Source: Mycolicibacterium sp. P9-64 (GTDB lineage: Bacteria > Actinomycetota > Actinomycetes > Mycobacteriales > Mycobacteriaceae). Taken from it: a stretch of DNA of 64,000 nucleotides. Below, piece by piece: positions 16,475 through 24,507 of the stretch; the stretch's first letter is position 1, and every line of letters starts with the position of its first letter. The stretch covers positions 1 through 64,000 of the forward strand of contig NZ_NPKO01000002.1 of NCBI RefSeq assembly GCF_008329605.1, given 5' to 3'. A program made the position numbers and the translations under genes. The notes under the pieces were generated by a model. That model did not search any database and was not told the origin of the DNA. It was given only the letters and a program-made list of their open reading frames with translations.

Positions 16475-17542
16475 ATGGTCTCGCGCACCACAACCAAGGT
16501 CTCGCACTACCACGTCCAGAAGAACCGCCGCGCGAACTTCATCGAGGAGTGGCGCGGCTACCAGAAGACCGTCGTCACCCTGGAGAACGTGCCGATGGTC
16601 GAGACCGCCCGCGGCACCCGGGTCGGGGTGTACGTCGGAGCCGACGGGGATCGCCCAACCCGTTCGATGGATGCGCTGGCCCACGAGATCGACCCTGGCG
16701 TCGTCTCCACGGTGCACAGGCACTCCTGGGACGCGATGGTCCTGGTGGTGGCAGGGCGGGGTTGGACCGAGATCGATGGCGAGCGAATCGATTGGGGCCC
16801 AGGCGATTCACTGCACCTTCCCGCGTGGGCGTGGCATCGCTCCGGCAACGAGGGCGACGTGACGGCGCGCTACGTGACGTTCTCCAGTGAGCCGCTGCTC
16901 GAGACGATGGGCATGTCCGTCATCGAAGACGCAGGCCACGCTCCGTTCAGCGAGCTCGCACCACGACCCGCCTACTCACCTGAAGTCACCGGCGACGACC
17001 CGTACGCCAGGAGGCTGCGCAGGCTGGCGCGCGATCAAGCGGCGCGGCGCTCGGGCCGCTTGCACACCGACTGGGACGAACTCGAGCTCCTGCCCACCCC
17101 GCGCGGCACCCGCACCACGTTCCTGCTGGACCGGGCCACCGGCTACCAGGCGTCGGGCATCTCGATGGCGATGTTCGAGCTCGGTCCAGGACGCGGCCAG
17201 TCGATGCACCGCCACGCCGGTGAGGCCTGGCTGTACGTGCTCGAGGGCAGCGGTCACAGCTACCTTGGCACCGAGCCGGAGGGCGGCACCAACCACCCGT
17301 GGAAGAAGGGCGACCTCATCGTCGTCGACCACTTCCTGTGGCACCAGCACTTCAACGACGACCCCAATCAGACGGCAAAAGTGGTGCGAATCCACATGTT
17401 CGACAGCCTTCTCGACACCATGCGGGTGCTGATGGATCCGATGGTGCTGTTCGAGGAGCCGCCGGAGCACATCCGCGACGCGCAGGCCGGCGACATCACC
17501 ACCATCGAATGGCCGGAGGTGAAGCGCCCGACATGGCCATGA
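16475..17542 (+). CDS. Bicupin protein 1, gentisate 1,2-dioxygenase-like
   Basis: A 355-residue protein with two cupin barrels. Barrel 1 has HRH (His81, His83) without the usual Glu, then PAWAWHRSGN (His121), the same pattern as the Fe(II) site of gentisate 1,2-dioxygenases. Barrel 2 has HRHAGE (His245, His247, Glu250) and FLWHQHFN (His290, His292). Both barrels could hold a metal. It follows binding protein 1 and overlaps the AAA+ gene. A ring-cleaving or related oxygenase is a fair guess; the substrate is not evident. GGGAGGAA precedes the ATG. Confidence 0.75.
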   Translation: MVSRTTTKVSHYHVQKNRRANFIEEWRGYQKTVVTLENVPMVETARGTRVGVYVGADGDRPTRSMDALAHEIDPGVVSTVHRHSWDAMVLVVAGRGWTEIDGERIDWGPGDSLHLPAWAWHRSGNEGDVTARYVTFSSEPLLETMGMSVIEDAGHAPFSELAPRPAYSPEVTGDDPYARRLRRLARDQAARRSGRLHTDWDELELLPTPRGTRTTFLLDRATGYQASGISMAMFELGPGRGQSMHRHAGEAWLYVLEGSGHSYLGTEPEGGTNHPWKKGDLIVVDHFLWHQHFNDDPNQTAKVVRIHMFDSLLDTMRVLMDPMVLFEEPPEHIRDAQAGDITTIEWPEVKRPTWP

Positions 17543-18408
17543 CGCCGCTGGCGCTGCCGCCAGGCGTGCTGTCGATCCACGTGCTGCCATCCGATCATCA
17601 CGACGGGCCGTGGGATCACATCCTGACCGCCGACGGCGTCAAGGACCGGCTGCTCAACCACGCGCTGCTGACGCTGCTGCACGGTCCCGCGCTCGGCACG
17701 CTGGCCGGCCTCCCGCACGGCCTGATCATCCTGGCCGGCCCGCCCGGTACCGGCAAGACGACGCTTGCCCGCGGTCTGGCGCAGACCGCGGCGCGGGCCG
17801 TCGCTCCGCGGGGTGCCACCACCTACGTCGAGATCGACCCGCACGCGTTTCCCAGCGAATTGCTCGGCGAGAGCCAGCGCAACATCACCCGGCTCATGAC
17901 CGACACGATCCCCGAGCTCGCCGCCCGTCGTCCGCACACCGTCGTGCTGGTCGACGAGGTCGAGAGCTTTGCCGTGCGCCGATCGAGCGCGTCGTTCGCA
18001 GCCAACCCGGTCGACGTGCACCGCGCCACCGACGCTGTGTTGGCCGGGATCGACGCCGTGGCAGCGGATCTGCCGCGCGTGCTGTTCGTCGCGACCACCA
18101 ACTTCGCCGACGCCGTCGACGAGGCATTCCTGTCGCGCGCCGACCTGGTCGTGACGCTCGAGCTGCCAGACACCCCGACGATCGCACGGATCATCGGGCA
18201 CAGCCTCGCCGAGCTGTCGGTGCTGTGGCCGGGCATCGCCCCGCTGGCCGCCGACGAGGTCCTGCACGACAAACTCGCGAACGCCTGCGCGGGGCTCGAC
18301 GGACGGCGGGTGCGCAAGCTCGTGCTGTCCGGGCTGACGCAGCGCAGCGAGGTGACGCGTGACCCCGACCGCCTGACCGCCGACGATCTCTTCTCGGCGA
18401 TGGAGTAA
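17533..18408 (+). CDS. AAA+ ATPase resembling Pch2/TRIP13
   Basis: A 291-residue single AAA+ module. Walker A GPPGTGKT is at 69-76, Walker B VVLVDEVES at 137-145, sensor 1 Asn190 (ATTNF), and an arginine-finger-like SRAD at 201-204. The stretch from DEVES through AVDEAFLSRADLVVTLELP follows the Pch2/TRIP13 pattern (DEVES, AVL-ID, TTSN, D-AF-DRAD). The N-terminal adaptor part is short (about 60 residues). The gene overlaps the bicupin by 10 bases, so it is coupled to a catabolic gene. An ATG at 17539 is the alternative start. Its client is unknown. Confidence 0.8.
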   Translation: MAMTPLALPPGVLSIHVLPSDHHDGPWDHILTADGVKDRLLNHALLTLLHGPALGTLAGLPHGLIILAGPPGTGKTTLARGLAQTAARAVAPRGATTYVEIDPHAFPSELLGESQRNITRLMTDTIPELAARRPHTVVLVDEVESFAVRRSSASFAANPVDVHRATDAVLAGIDAVAADLPRVLFVATTNFADAVDEAFLSRADLVVTLELPDTPTIARIIGHSLAELSVLWPGIAPLAADEVLHDKLANACAGLDGRRVRKLVLSGLTQRSEVTRDPDRLTADDLFSAME

Positions 18409-18428
18409 CACAGCCCCGAGGAGCGAAC

Positions 18429-19088
18429 ATGACCGATACCGGCCGACTTCCGATGATCCACTTCGACTACCGGTCGACGGCACTGGTGGTCTTCGACATG
18501 CTCGAGGCCTATCGCGAACCGATCGAGGCGGCCGGTTCGCTGGCGCCGACCGTGCGGCTGATCGACGCGTGCCGCAGCGTCGAGGTGCCGATCTTCTACG
18601 CGCGCGCCGACCATCGCGCCGACGGCGCCGACTTCGCGCGCACCCTCACCGACACCGACAGCCGATTCCGGCCGTGGGGCCGCACCAACCCACCGCCGAC
18701 GGTCCCGCCGCACGCCTCGGGCGCTGCCGAACTCTCGGTGCTCGCCGAGATCGCCCCACGGCCGGGGGACTACGACGTGCCCAAGCACCGCTGGTCGGCG
18801 TTCTACGGCACGCACCTCGAGCTCTCGCTGCGCAGCCGGGGCGTCGACACCATCCTGCTCGTTGGCGGTTCAACCCACGTCGGCATCGCATCCACGGCCT
18901 TCGATGCGCGCGACCGTGACTTCCAGATCACCGTCGTGGCCGAGTGCTGCCACGGGTTCGAGGAGCAGCGCGAATTCTTCCTGGACAAGGTGTTTCCGCG
19001 GATGTGCAACGTGCGCTCCGTCGAGGACGTCATCCTGGGTTTGGTGCCGCATCACGTCGTCCGGATCGCTGCTGGACAGCGGATGTGA
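18429..19088 (+). CDS. Isochorismatase-fold protein lacking the catalytic cysteine
   Basis: A 219-residue protein of the isochorismatase/cysteine hydrolase superfamily. The Asp (Asp23 in VVFDM) and Lys (Lys119 in VPKHRWSAF) of the triad are in place, but where active members have Cys in a TxxC segment this protein reads GGSTHVGIAS, with Gly152. The fold seems intact, so it may be a binding or accessory protein or use another mechanism. It is the last gene of the unit binding protein 1-bicupin 1-AAA+, 20 bases after the ATPase, with GAGGAG before the ATG. Confidence 0.78.
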   Translation: MTDTGRLPMIHFDYRSTALVVFDMLEAYREPIEAAGSLAPTVRLIDACRSVEVPIFYARADHRADGADFARTLTDTDSRFRPWGRTNPPPTVPPHASGAAELSVLAEIAPRPGDYDVPKHRWSAFYGTHLELSLRSRGVDTILLVGGSTHVGIASTAFDARDRDFQITVVAECCHGFEEQREFFLDKVFPRMCNVRSVEDVILGLVPHHVVRIAAGQRM

Positions 19089-19105
19089 CGGCGATTACCA
19101 TATCT

Positions 19106-19120
19106 AATGGTCAAACCATT
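19106..19120. promoter_or_regulatory. GntR (FadR-type) operator E, upstream of bicupin 2
   Basis: AATGGTCAAACCATT is the best palindrome of the set: perfect outer arms AATGGT and ACCATT around CAA. It ends 29 bases before the bicupin 2 ATG. Confidence 0.75.
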
Positions 19121-19149
19121 GGACATCAAGAGGGCTGAAGGAGAACAGA

Positions 19150-20178
19150 ATGGGCAAGAAGGGCCGGGTATTCGTCCGCGGGCTCACCTCCCAGACATAC
19201 GGTCTCGGCGAATTCCGTCGCCAGCAGCTGGAGGTCGAGCGAGTCCGCGATGACGACTTCGTCGTCGACGACGCGAAGGTGGCCCACTCGGGCGACAGCG
19301 AGCAGTCCCGCACCTGGTGGCGGATCGGGCCTGGCGACGAGGACTTCCTGACGCAGACCATCCAGGTGCACTTCGTCGAGCTGCCACCGCAGTCGTCGAA
19401 CCACGGGCACGGCCACCAGAACGAGGCGGCCTTCTACATCCTCGAGGGCCGCGGCTACGAGATCCACGACGACCAACGCTACGACTGGGCGAAGGACGAC
19501 CTGGTGTACGTGCACACCGACTCCGTGCACCGCCATTTCAATCCGTACGACGAGAAGGCCCTAGCGCTGGTCGTCAAGGCGAAGTGCACGTGGATGTTCA
19601 TGGGTCTCATTCAGCAGGGTCGCAGTGGACCGGTGGACAACGAGGAGGCGTTCGGCCCGCGCGAGGACTGGTCGCAGATCTGGACCCCGGGCGTGCTCGA
19701 TCGCAAGAAGGTCATCAGCCCCGCCGATACCCAGTGGGAGAACACGCCGTTGGGCCGCACCAGGATGATCGCGTCGCCCGGGCAGACCGACGGCAGGATC
19801 TTCAGCATCGACGCCTACGAGCTCGACATCGAGGCGGGCGGCCACTCCGGCAAGTACTGGAAGATGGCCGACGAGGTGTTCTACGTGCTGTCCGGCAATG
19901 GCTACGCGCTGCAGTGGGAGGTCGAGGCCGAGATCGCCGAGAAGTACTACGCGCGGATCGCGCTCAAGCCCAAGCGCTACGAGATCAAGCAGGGCGACAC
20001 CCTGTACGTCCCGCAGAACCACGTGTGCCAGATCTTCGCCGAGGACGGGCAGCCGATGCGGTTGTTCAACGCGCAGAACCGCGTGTTCAAGCACCTCGGC
20101 TACGACCAGACCCACTACTTCGAGCCGGCATCCGGAGCGGGCGCGACGATCGGCGAACTCGCCGACGCCAGCGCCTGA
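19150..20178 (+). CDS. Bicupin protein 2
   Basis: A 342-residue two-barrel cupin. Barrel 1 (about 70-150) carries NHGHGHQNEAAFYILEG (His85, His87, His89, Glu92) and HRHFN (His127, His129), a full metal site. Barrel 2 (about 205-310) has GGHSGKYWKMADEVFYVLSG and VPQNHVCQIF, a partial site. It is alone behind operator E and is followed by a strong hairpin, so it is a single-gene unit. It is related to bicupins 1 and 3 but not close to either. It is likely an oxygenase or isomerase on a pathway intermediate; no specific reaction can be read. Confidence 0.75.
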   Translation: MGKKGRVFVRGLTSQTYGLGEFRRQQLEVERVRDDDFVVDDAKVAHSGDSEQSRTWWRIGPGDEDFLTQTIQVHFVELPPQSSNHGHGHQNEAAFYILEGRGYEIHDDQRYDWAKDDLVYVHTDSVHRHFNPYDEKALALVVKAKCTWMFMGLIQQGRSGPVDNEEAFGPREDWSQIWTPGVLDRKKVISPADTQWENTPLGRTRMIASPGQTDGRIFSIDAYELDIEAGGHSGKYWKMADEVFYVLSGNGYALQWEVEAEIAEKYYARIALKPKRYEIKQGDTLYVPQNHVCQIFAEDGQPMRLFNAQNRVFKHLGYDQTHYFEPASGAGATIGELADASA

Positions 20179-20194
20179 CCACGGTTTCATTCGG

Positions 20195-20234
20195 TTCGGT
20201 CCGGCGGTCTGCCGATGGCGGCCGTCGGACCGAA
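20195..20234 (+). terminator. Hairpin downstream of bicupin 2
   Basis: TTCGGTCCGGCGG (20195-20207) pairs with CCGTCGGACCGAA (20222-20234) over 13 base pairs, with one G-U pair and a 14-base loop. There is no U-run after it, as often in mycobacterial terminators. The 241-base gap 20179-20419 holds only this hairpin and operator F. Confidence 0.6.
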
Positions 20235-20366
20235 CTTCCATTGCAATCCGCGCAACAGCGCCCCAGCTCCGTGGCCCCGAACCGTCCCGGTGGGGCGCCA
20301 TCATGCCTGATCACAGCTGTAAGTAGCCTCACAATGAAGATCGGAACATGGTGGACATCACATTCG

Positions 20367-20381
20367 AATGGTCATACAATA
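20367..20381. promoter_or_regulatory. GntR (FadR-type) operator F, upstream of the ABC transporter unit
   Basis: AATGGTCATACAATA matches the motif with ACAA in place of ACCA. It lies 38 bases before the start codon of binding protein 2. Confidence 0.6.
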
Positions 20382-20419
20382 AGTCCACTCCAGCCCGATG
20401 CAGATAGGACGTGAGGTAC

Positions 20420-21523
20420 ATGGCAACCCGACCCGGTCGACTGATCGCAACGATAGGTCTGACGCTGGCGCTGGCTGCGTGCGGTGGCTCACCGACGGCC
20501 TCCACGGGAAGCTCGGGACCCGGTGCGGACGCATCGAAGTACGAGCAGTACGAGGCGCTGAAGGGCCAGGATCGTCGCGACAAGCTGCTCGCCGATGCGA
20601 AGGTCGAGGGCGAGGTATCGGTGTACACCTCGATGACGAGCGATGTCGCGGAGGCGGTGACCAAGGCCTTCACCGACCAGACCGGCGTCAAGGTGAACCT
20701 CTATCGGGCAGCCTCCGAAACGGTCCTGCAACGGATCCTGCAGGAGTCCAGTGCCAGGCACGCCGGCGCCGACGTCGTGGAGACCGACGCGCTCGAGATG
20801 GCCGCGCTCGGCAAGGAGAAGCTGATCGCGCCGTATACGGGCGAGCGGCGCGACCTGGTCGGCCCCGAGGGGCAGTTCGACAACTGGACCGCCAGCCGAT
20901 ACAACCTCTTCTCGCCGAGTTGGAACACCACCAAGGTGCCCGCCGGCTCGCAGCCGACGTCATGGGAGGCGCTTGCCGACCCGAAGTTCGATGGTCAGCT
21001 CGCGATGGAGCTGAGCGACTACGACTGGTACCTGACGCTGTACGGCTACTGGCAACAGCACGGCAAGAGCACCGCTGAGATCGACAAGCTGTTCAGTGAC
21101 ATGGCCAACGGCGCGAAAGTGGTCAAGGGCCACACCGTGATGGGCGAATTGCTCTCTGCCGGACAGTATTCGGTCGCCGCATCGAACTACACCTACCTGG
21201 TCCAGCGCGCTCAGGACAAGGGTGCGCCGGTGGCCTACCAGCCGCTGGTCCAGCCCGTCATCGCGCGGCCACAGGGTGCAGCGCTGATGAACTCGGCAGC
21301 GCATCCGGCGGCGGCCCTGCTGTTCGAGGACTGGCTGCTCACCGAGGGCCAGAAGGTGTTCGTCGACCTCGGCCTGACGCCATCGATCGAGCCCGAGGGG
21401 TTGAAGGATCCGCTCGAGGGCCTGGAGGTCATCTCCGTCGACGTGAACAAGCTGCTGAACGAACAGAAGAAGTGGAGCGATCAGTACAACGCGTTGCTCG
21501 AGAAGAGCGACAAGGTCGGCTGA
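20420..21523 (+). CDS. ABC transporter substrate-binding lipoprotein 2 (Fe(III)/family 1 type fold)
   Basis: A 367-residue lipoprotein with the lipobox LAAC near residue 17-20. It shares SETVLQRILQESSA and KGHTVMGELLSAGQ with binding protein 1 and is clearly its paralogue. It is the first gene of a complete import system (permease at 21564, ATPase at 23343), so it is the main ligand-binding subunit. Proteins of this fold carry ferric ions but also organic anions such as phosphonates; the catabolic context favours an aromatic acid. ATG 20420 was chosen over the GTG at 20411 because of the signal peptide length. Confidence 0.88.
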   Translation: MATRPGRLIATIGLTLALAACGGSPTASTGSSGPGADASKYEQYEALKGQDRRDKLLADAKVEGEVSVYTSMTSDVAEAVTKAFTDQTGVKVNLYRAASETVLQRILQESSARHAGADVVETDALEMAALGKEKLIAPYTGERRDLVGPEGQFDNWTASRYNLFSPSWNTTKVPAGSQPTSWEALADPKFDGQLAMELSDYDWYLTLYGYWQQHGKSTAEIDKLFSDMANGAKVVKGHTVMGELLSAGQYSVAASNYTYLVQRAQDKGAPVAYQPLVQPVIARPQGAALMNSAAHPAAALLFEDWLLTEGQKVFVDLGLTPSIEPEGLKDPLEGLEVISVDVNKLLNEQKKWSDQYNALLEKSDKVG

Positions 21524-21563
21524 CCGGTCGTGACCAACCCCCCACTAGCTCGAAGGTGAATGC

Positions 21564-23312
21564 ATGACGCTCGCGCCAACCCGGCCGTCGGCCCCGATGC
21601 CGCCGATGGACAGTGGACCATCCGAGCCGCCGCTGTGGCGCCGCATCCTGCCGACGCCGAAGTTCCTCACCCTCGGCGTGGTGACGCTGATCATCGCCTA
21701 CCTGGCGATCGTTCCGCTGTACTACCTGTTCTGGGGCACCTTCTTCGACGCCTCGGGGTTCACGCTCGACGGGTTCAAGCGCGCCTACGGCAACGACCAG
21801 ATCTTCGACCTCGTCGGCAACTCGCTGTGGTTCGCCGTCGGTGCGGCGGCGTTGTCGTTGGTGCTCGGCACGGGACTGGCCTATCTGCAGGTGCGGACCG
21901 ACGTACCGTTCAAGGCACTGTTCTTCGCGGCGTCGATCATCCCACTGGTGATACCGGGCATCCTGTACACGATTGCGTGGATCCTGTTGGGCAGCCCAGA
22001 CATCGGGCTGCTCAACCACTACCTCGAGCCGATCTTCGGGCGCGCGGTGATCGACGTGTTCAGCATCTGGGGCATGATCTGGGTGGAGGGGCTACAGCTC
22101 TCGCCGATCGTGTTCCTACTCATGGTGGCGTCGTTCCGCGCGATGGATCCCTCCCTCGAGGAATCCGCGCTGATGTCGGGTGCGAGCAGGTGGACCGTGT
22201 TCCGCAAGGTCACCATCCCGCTCGCGCGGCCCGCCATCGTCGCGGCGATCCTGATCATGGTGGTGCGCAGCCTCGAGAGCTTCGAGGTGCCCGCCCTGCT
22301 CGGCCTGCAGAACGGCATCTACGTCTTCACCAGCCGGATCTACTTCGTACTCCGCGACTATCCACCGGACCTGTCCGCTGCCGGCGCGCTGGCCGTCGGT
22401 CTGCTGGTGCTGGCCATCATCGGTGTCATCATCTCCAACTACGCTGGTCGCGCCAGCAAGAACTTCCAGACGGTGACAGGCAAGGGATTCCGGCCTCGCC
22501 CGATGGAACTCGGCAGGTGGCGGCCGCTGGCCGGGCTGCTGATCGTCGGCTACTTCCTGCTCACGGTCGTGGCCCCACTGCTGGTGCTGCTCTACACGTC
22601 ACTGCTGAAGTTCTACGCGCCACCATCGAAGGACACCTTCTCGACGATGACGCTGGACAACTATCGGCAACTGGCCCACACCTCGGATGCGCTCACGGCG
22701 CTGAAGAACTCACTGATCCTCGGTTTGTCGTCGGCCACGTTGGTGATGGCGCTCATGGCGGTGGCGGCATGGATCGTCGTGCGGTCCAAGATCCGCGGCC
22801 GAAAGGTGTTGGACGGGTTGGCATTCATGCCGCTGGTCGTCCCCGGTCTGGTCATGGGCCTTGCGCTCAGCTTCGTCTACCTACGCAGCCCGATCCCGAT
22901 CTACGGCACCCTGTTCATCCTGCTGATCTCCTACTGCACCAGGTATCTGCCCTACGGCATGCGCTACGCCGTCACCTCGATGCAGCAGATCTCCAACGAG
23001 CTCGAGGAATCCGCACTGGTGAACGGCGCCAGTTGGTGGCAGACCTTCCGCCGAGTTCTGTTGCCGCTGTTGATGCCCGGTGTGGTCGCGGGCTGGATCT
23101 ACATCCTGGTCGTGTCGTTCCGAGAGCTCTCGAGCTCGATTCTGCTCTACAGCCCGGGCAACGAAGTGCTGTCGATCTTGATCTTCGAACAGTTCGAGAA
23201 CGGGCAGTTCACGGTGCTGTCGGCACTCGGTGTCGTGATGGTTCTGACGCTCGTCTTGCTGGTGACGATCGCCTACAAGCTCGGGGCCCGAGTCGGCCTC
23301 AAGCAGGATTGA
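21564..23312 (+). CDS. ABC transporter permease, fused double-domain (FbpB-like)
   Basis: A 582-residue membrane protein made of two homologous permease halves, about 12 membrane segments in all. Each half carries the loop that contacts the ATPase: EESALMSGASRWTVFRKVTIPLARP and EESALVNGASWWQTFRRVLLPLLMP, both with the EEsA-x3-GA-x4-F core. Fused permeases of this size are typical of ferric-ion/phosphonate-type importers. It lies between binding protein 2 and the ATPase gene. Confidence 0.93.
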   Translation: MTLAPTRPSAPMPPMDSGPSEPPLWRRILPTPKFLTLGVVTLIIAYLAIVPLYYLFWGTFFDASGFTLDGFKRAYGNDQIFDLVGNSLWFAVGAAALSLVLGTGLAYLQVRTDVPFKALFFAASIIPLVIPGILYTIAWILLGSPDIGLLNHYLEPIFGRAVIDVFSIWGMIWVEGLQLSPIVFLLMVASFRAMDPSLEESALMSGASRWTVFRKVTIPLARPAIVAAILIMVVRSLESFEVPALLGLQNGIYVFTSRIYFVLRDYPPDLSAAGALAVGLLVLAIIGVIISNYAGRASKNFQTVTGKGFRPRPMELGRWRPLAGLLIVGYFLLTVVAPLLVLLYTSLLKFYAPPSKDTFSTMTLDNYRQLAHTSDALTALKNSLILGLSSATLVMALMAVAAWIVVRSKIRGRKVLDGLAFMPLVVPGLVMGLALSFVYLRSPIPIYGTLFILLISYCTRYLPYGMRYAVTSMQQISNELEESALVNGASWWQTFRRVLLPLLMPGVVAGWIYILVVSFRELSSSILLYSPGNEVLSILIFEQFENGQFTVLSALGVVMVLTLVLLVTIAYKLGARVGLKQD

Positions 23313-23342
23313 TTCCCGAGAAGGTTGAAAGGAACACCCGAC

Positions 23343-24503
23343 GTGCTCGAAGTTCAGAATCTCGTCAAGTCCTATGACGGCGACCGCCAGAAGCGCAAAC
23401 GTGGTTCCGACTCGTCGTCCAACGGCGCATCGCAGCAACGGGTGTTCGCGGTCAACGACATCAGCTTCTCGGTGAAGCCCGGCGAGCTGTTCACACTGCT
23501 CGGACCGTCCGGCTGCGGCAAGTCCACGACCCTGAGATCCGTTGCAGGACTGGAGACACCGGACTCCGGTACGGTGTCTGTCGGTGAGCGGGTGCTCTTC
23601 GCGGCAGGCGCCTCGGTGACCAAGAAGGTCAACGTGCCTGCCAACAAGCGGGGGCTGGGCATGGTGTTCCAGTCCTACGCGATCTGGCCGCACATGACGG
23701 TCTTCGAAAACGTCGCCTTCCCGCTTCGCGTGATGCCGCGTTCGCAGCGACCTGGCAAGCGGGAGATCACCGAGCGCGTGCACCGGGTGCTCGAGACGAT
23801 GGAGCTGCTGCAGTACGCCGATCGCCAGGCCACCAAACTCTCCGGTGGTCAGCAGCAGCGGTTGGCGCTGGCGCGGGCGATCGTCATCGAGCCGTCGCTG
23901 CTGCTGCTCGACGAGCCGCTGTCGAACCTGGACGCCAAACTCCGTGAATCCCTGCGCTTCGAGCTCAAGCGGCTGCAACGCGACCTCGGCATCACCTCGA
24001 TCTACGTGACGCACGATCAGATCGAGGCGTTGTCGCTGTCGTCGAACATCGCGGTGATGCGGGCGGGTGAGGTCGTGCAGCTCGGCAAGCCCCGCGACAT
24101 CTACGAGAACCCGAAGAGCAAGTTCGTCGCCGAGTTCATCGGCACGTCGAACTTCATCGACGGAACCGTGGCCTCCAACGAAGGCGACCTCCACGTCGTC
24201 GAAACCCGGGACGGGCGACTGATTCTGGAGTCGGGAGCCCACATGCCCGTCGGCACCGAGGTCATCGTCTCGATCCGGCCGGAGTCGGTGCAGCTGACCA
24301 CCGAGCGCCCCATCGGCATCGAAAACGTATGGGAGGGCAACGTCACCACCCGCGCCTTCCTCGGCGACGCCGTCGATCACGTGATCGCCGTGGGCAAGCA
24401 CGAGATTCGCGCGCGCTGCCTGCCGCACGTATCGCACGCGCCGGGCTCATCGGTGTTCCTGCAGATGGACGCAGGCAAGCTGGCCCTGGTCCCGGTCGAC
24501 TGA
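23343..24503 (+). CDS. ABC transporter ATP-binding protein (FbpC/PotA-like)
   Basis: A 386-residue ATPase with Walker A GPSGCGKST, signature LSGGQQQRLALARA, Walker B LLLLDEPLSNLD and a C-terminal TOBE-like regulatory domain. The linker rich in Lys/Arg/Ser near residues 12-25 is unusual for the family. GTG 23343 has AAAGGA 9 bases upstream and is preferred to a TTG at 23325. It energises the fused permease before it. Confidence 0.92.
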   Translation: MLEVQNLVKSYDGDRQKRKRGSDSSSNGASQQRVFAVNDISFSVKPGELFTLLGPSGCGKSTTLRSVAGLETPDSGTVSVGERVLFAAGASVTKKVNVPANKRGLGMVFQSYAIWPHMTVFENVAFPLRVMPRSQRPGKREITERVHRVLETMELLQYADRQATKLSGGQQQRLALARAIVIEPSLLLLDEPLSNLDAKLRESLRFELKRLQRDLGITSIYVTHDQIEALSLSSNIAVMRAGEVVQLGKPRDIYENPKSKFVAEFIGTSNFIDGTVASNEGDLHVVETRDGRLILESGAHMPVGTEVIVSIRPESVQLTTERPIGIENVWEGNVTTRAFLGDAVDHVIAVGKHEIRARCLPHVSHAPGSSVFLQMDAGKLALVPVD

Positions 24504-24507
24504 GGGG

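Noticed and set aside
17533..18408. Idea of a CBASS-type anti-phage system around the Pch2-like ATPase
   Set aside because: No CD-NTase, HORMA protein or effector gene is near; all neighbours are metabolic and share the catabolic operator.
22881..24437. Long open frame on the minus strand across the ABC permease and ATPase genes
   Set aside because: Composition is His/Arg/Asp-rich without any motif, and it is antisense to two clear genes; a typical GC-rich shadow.
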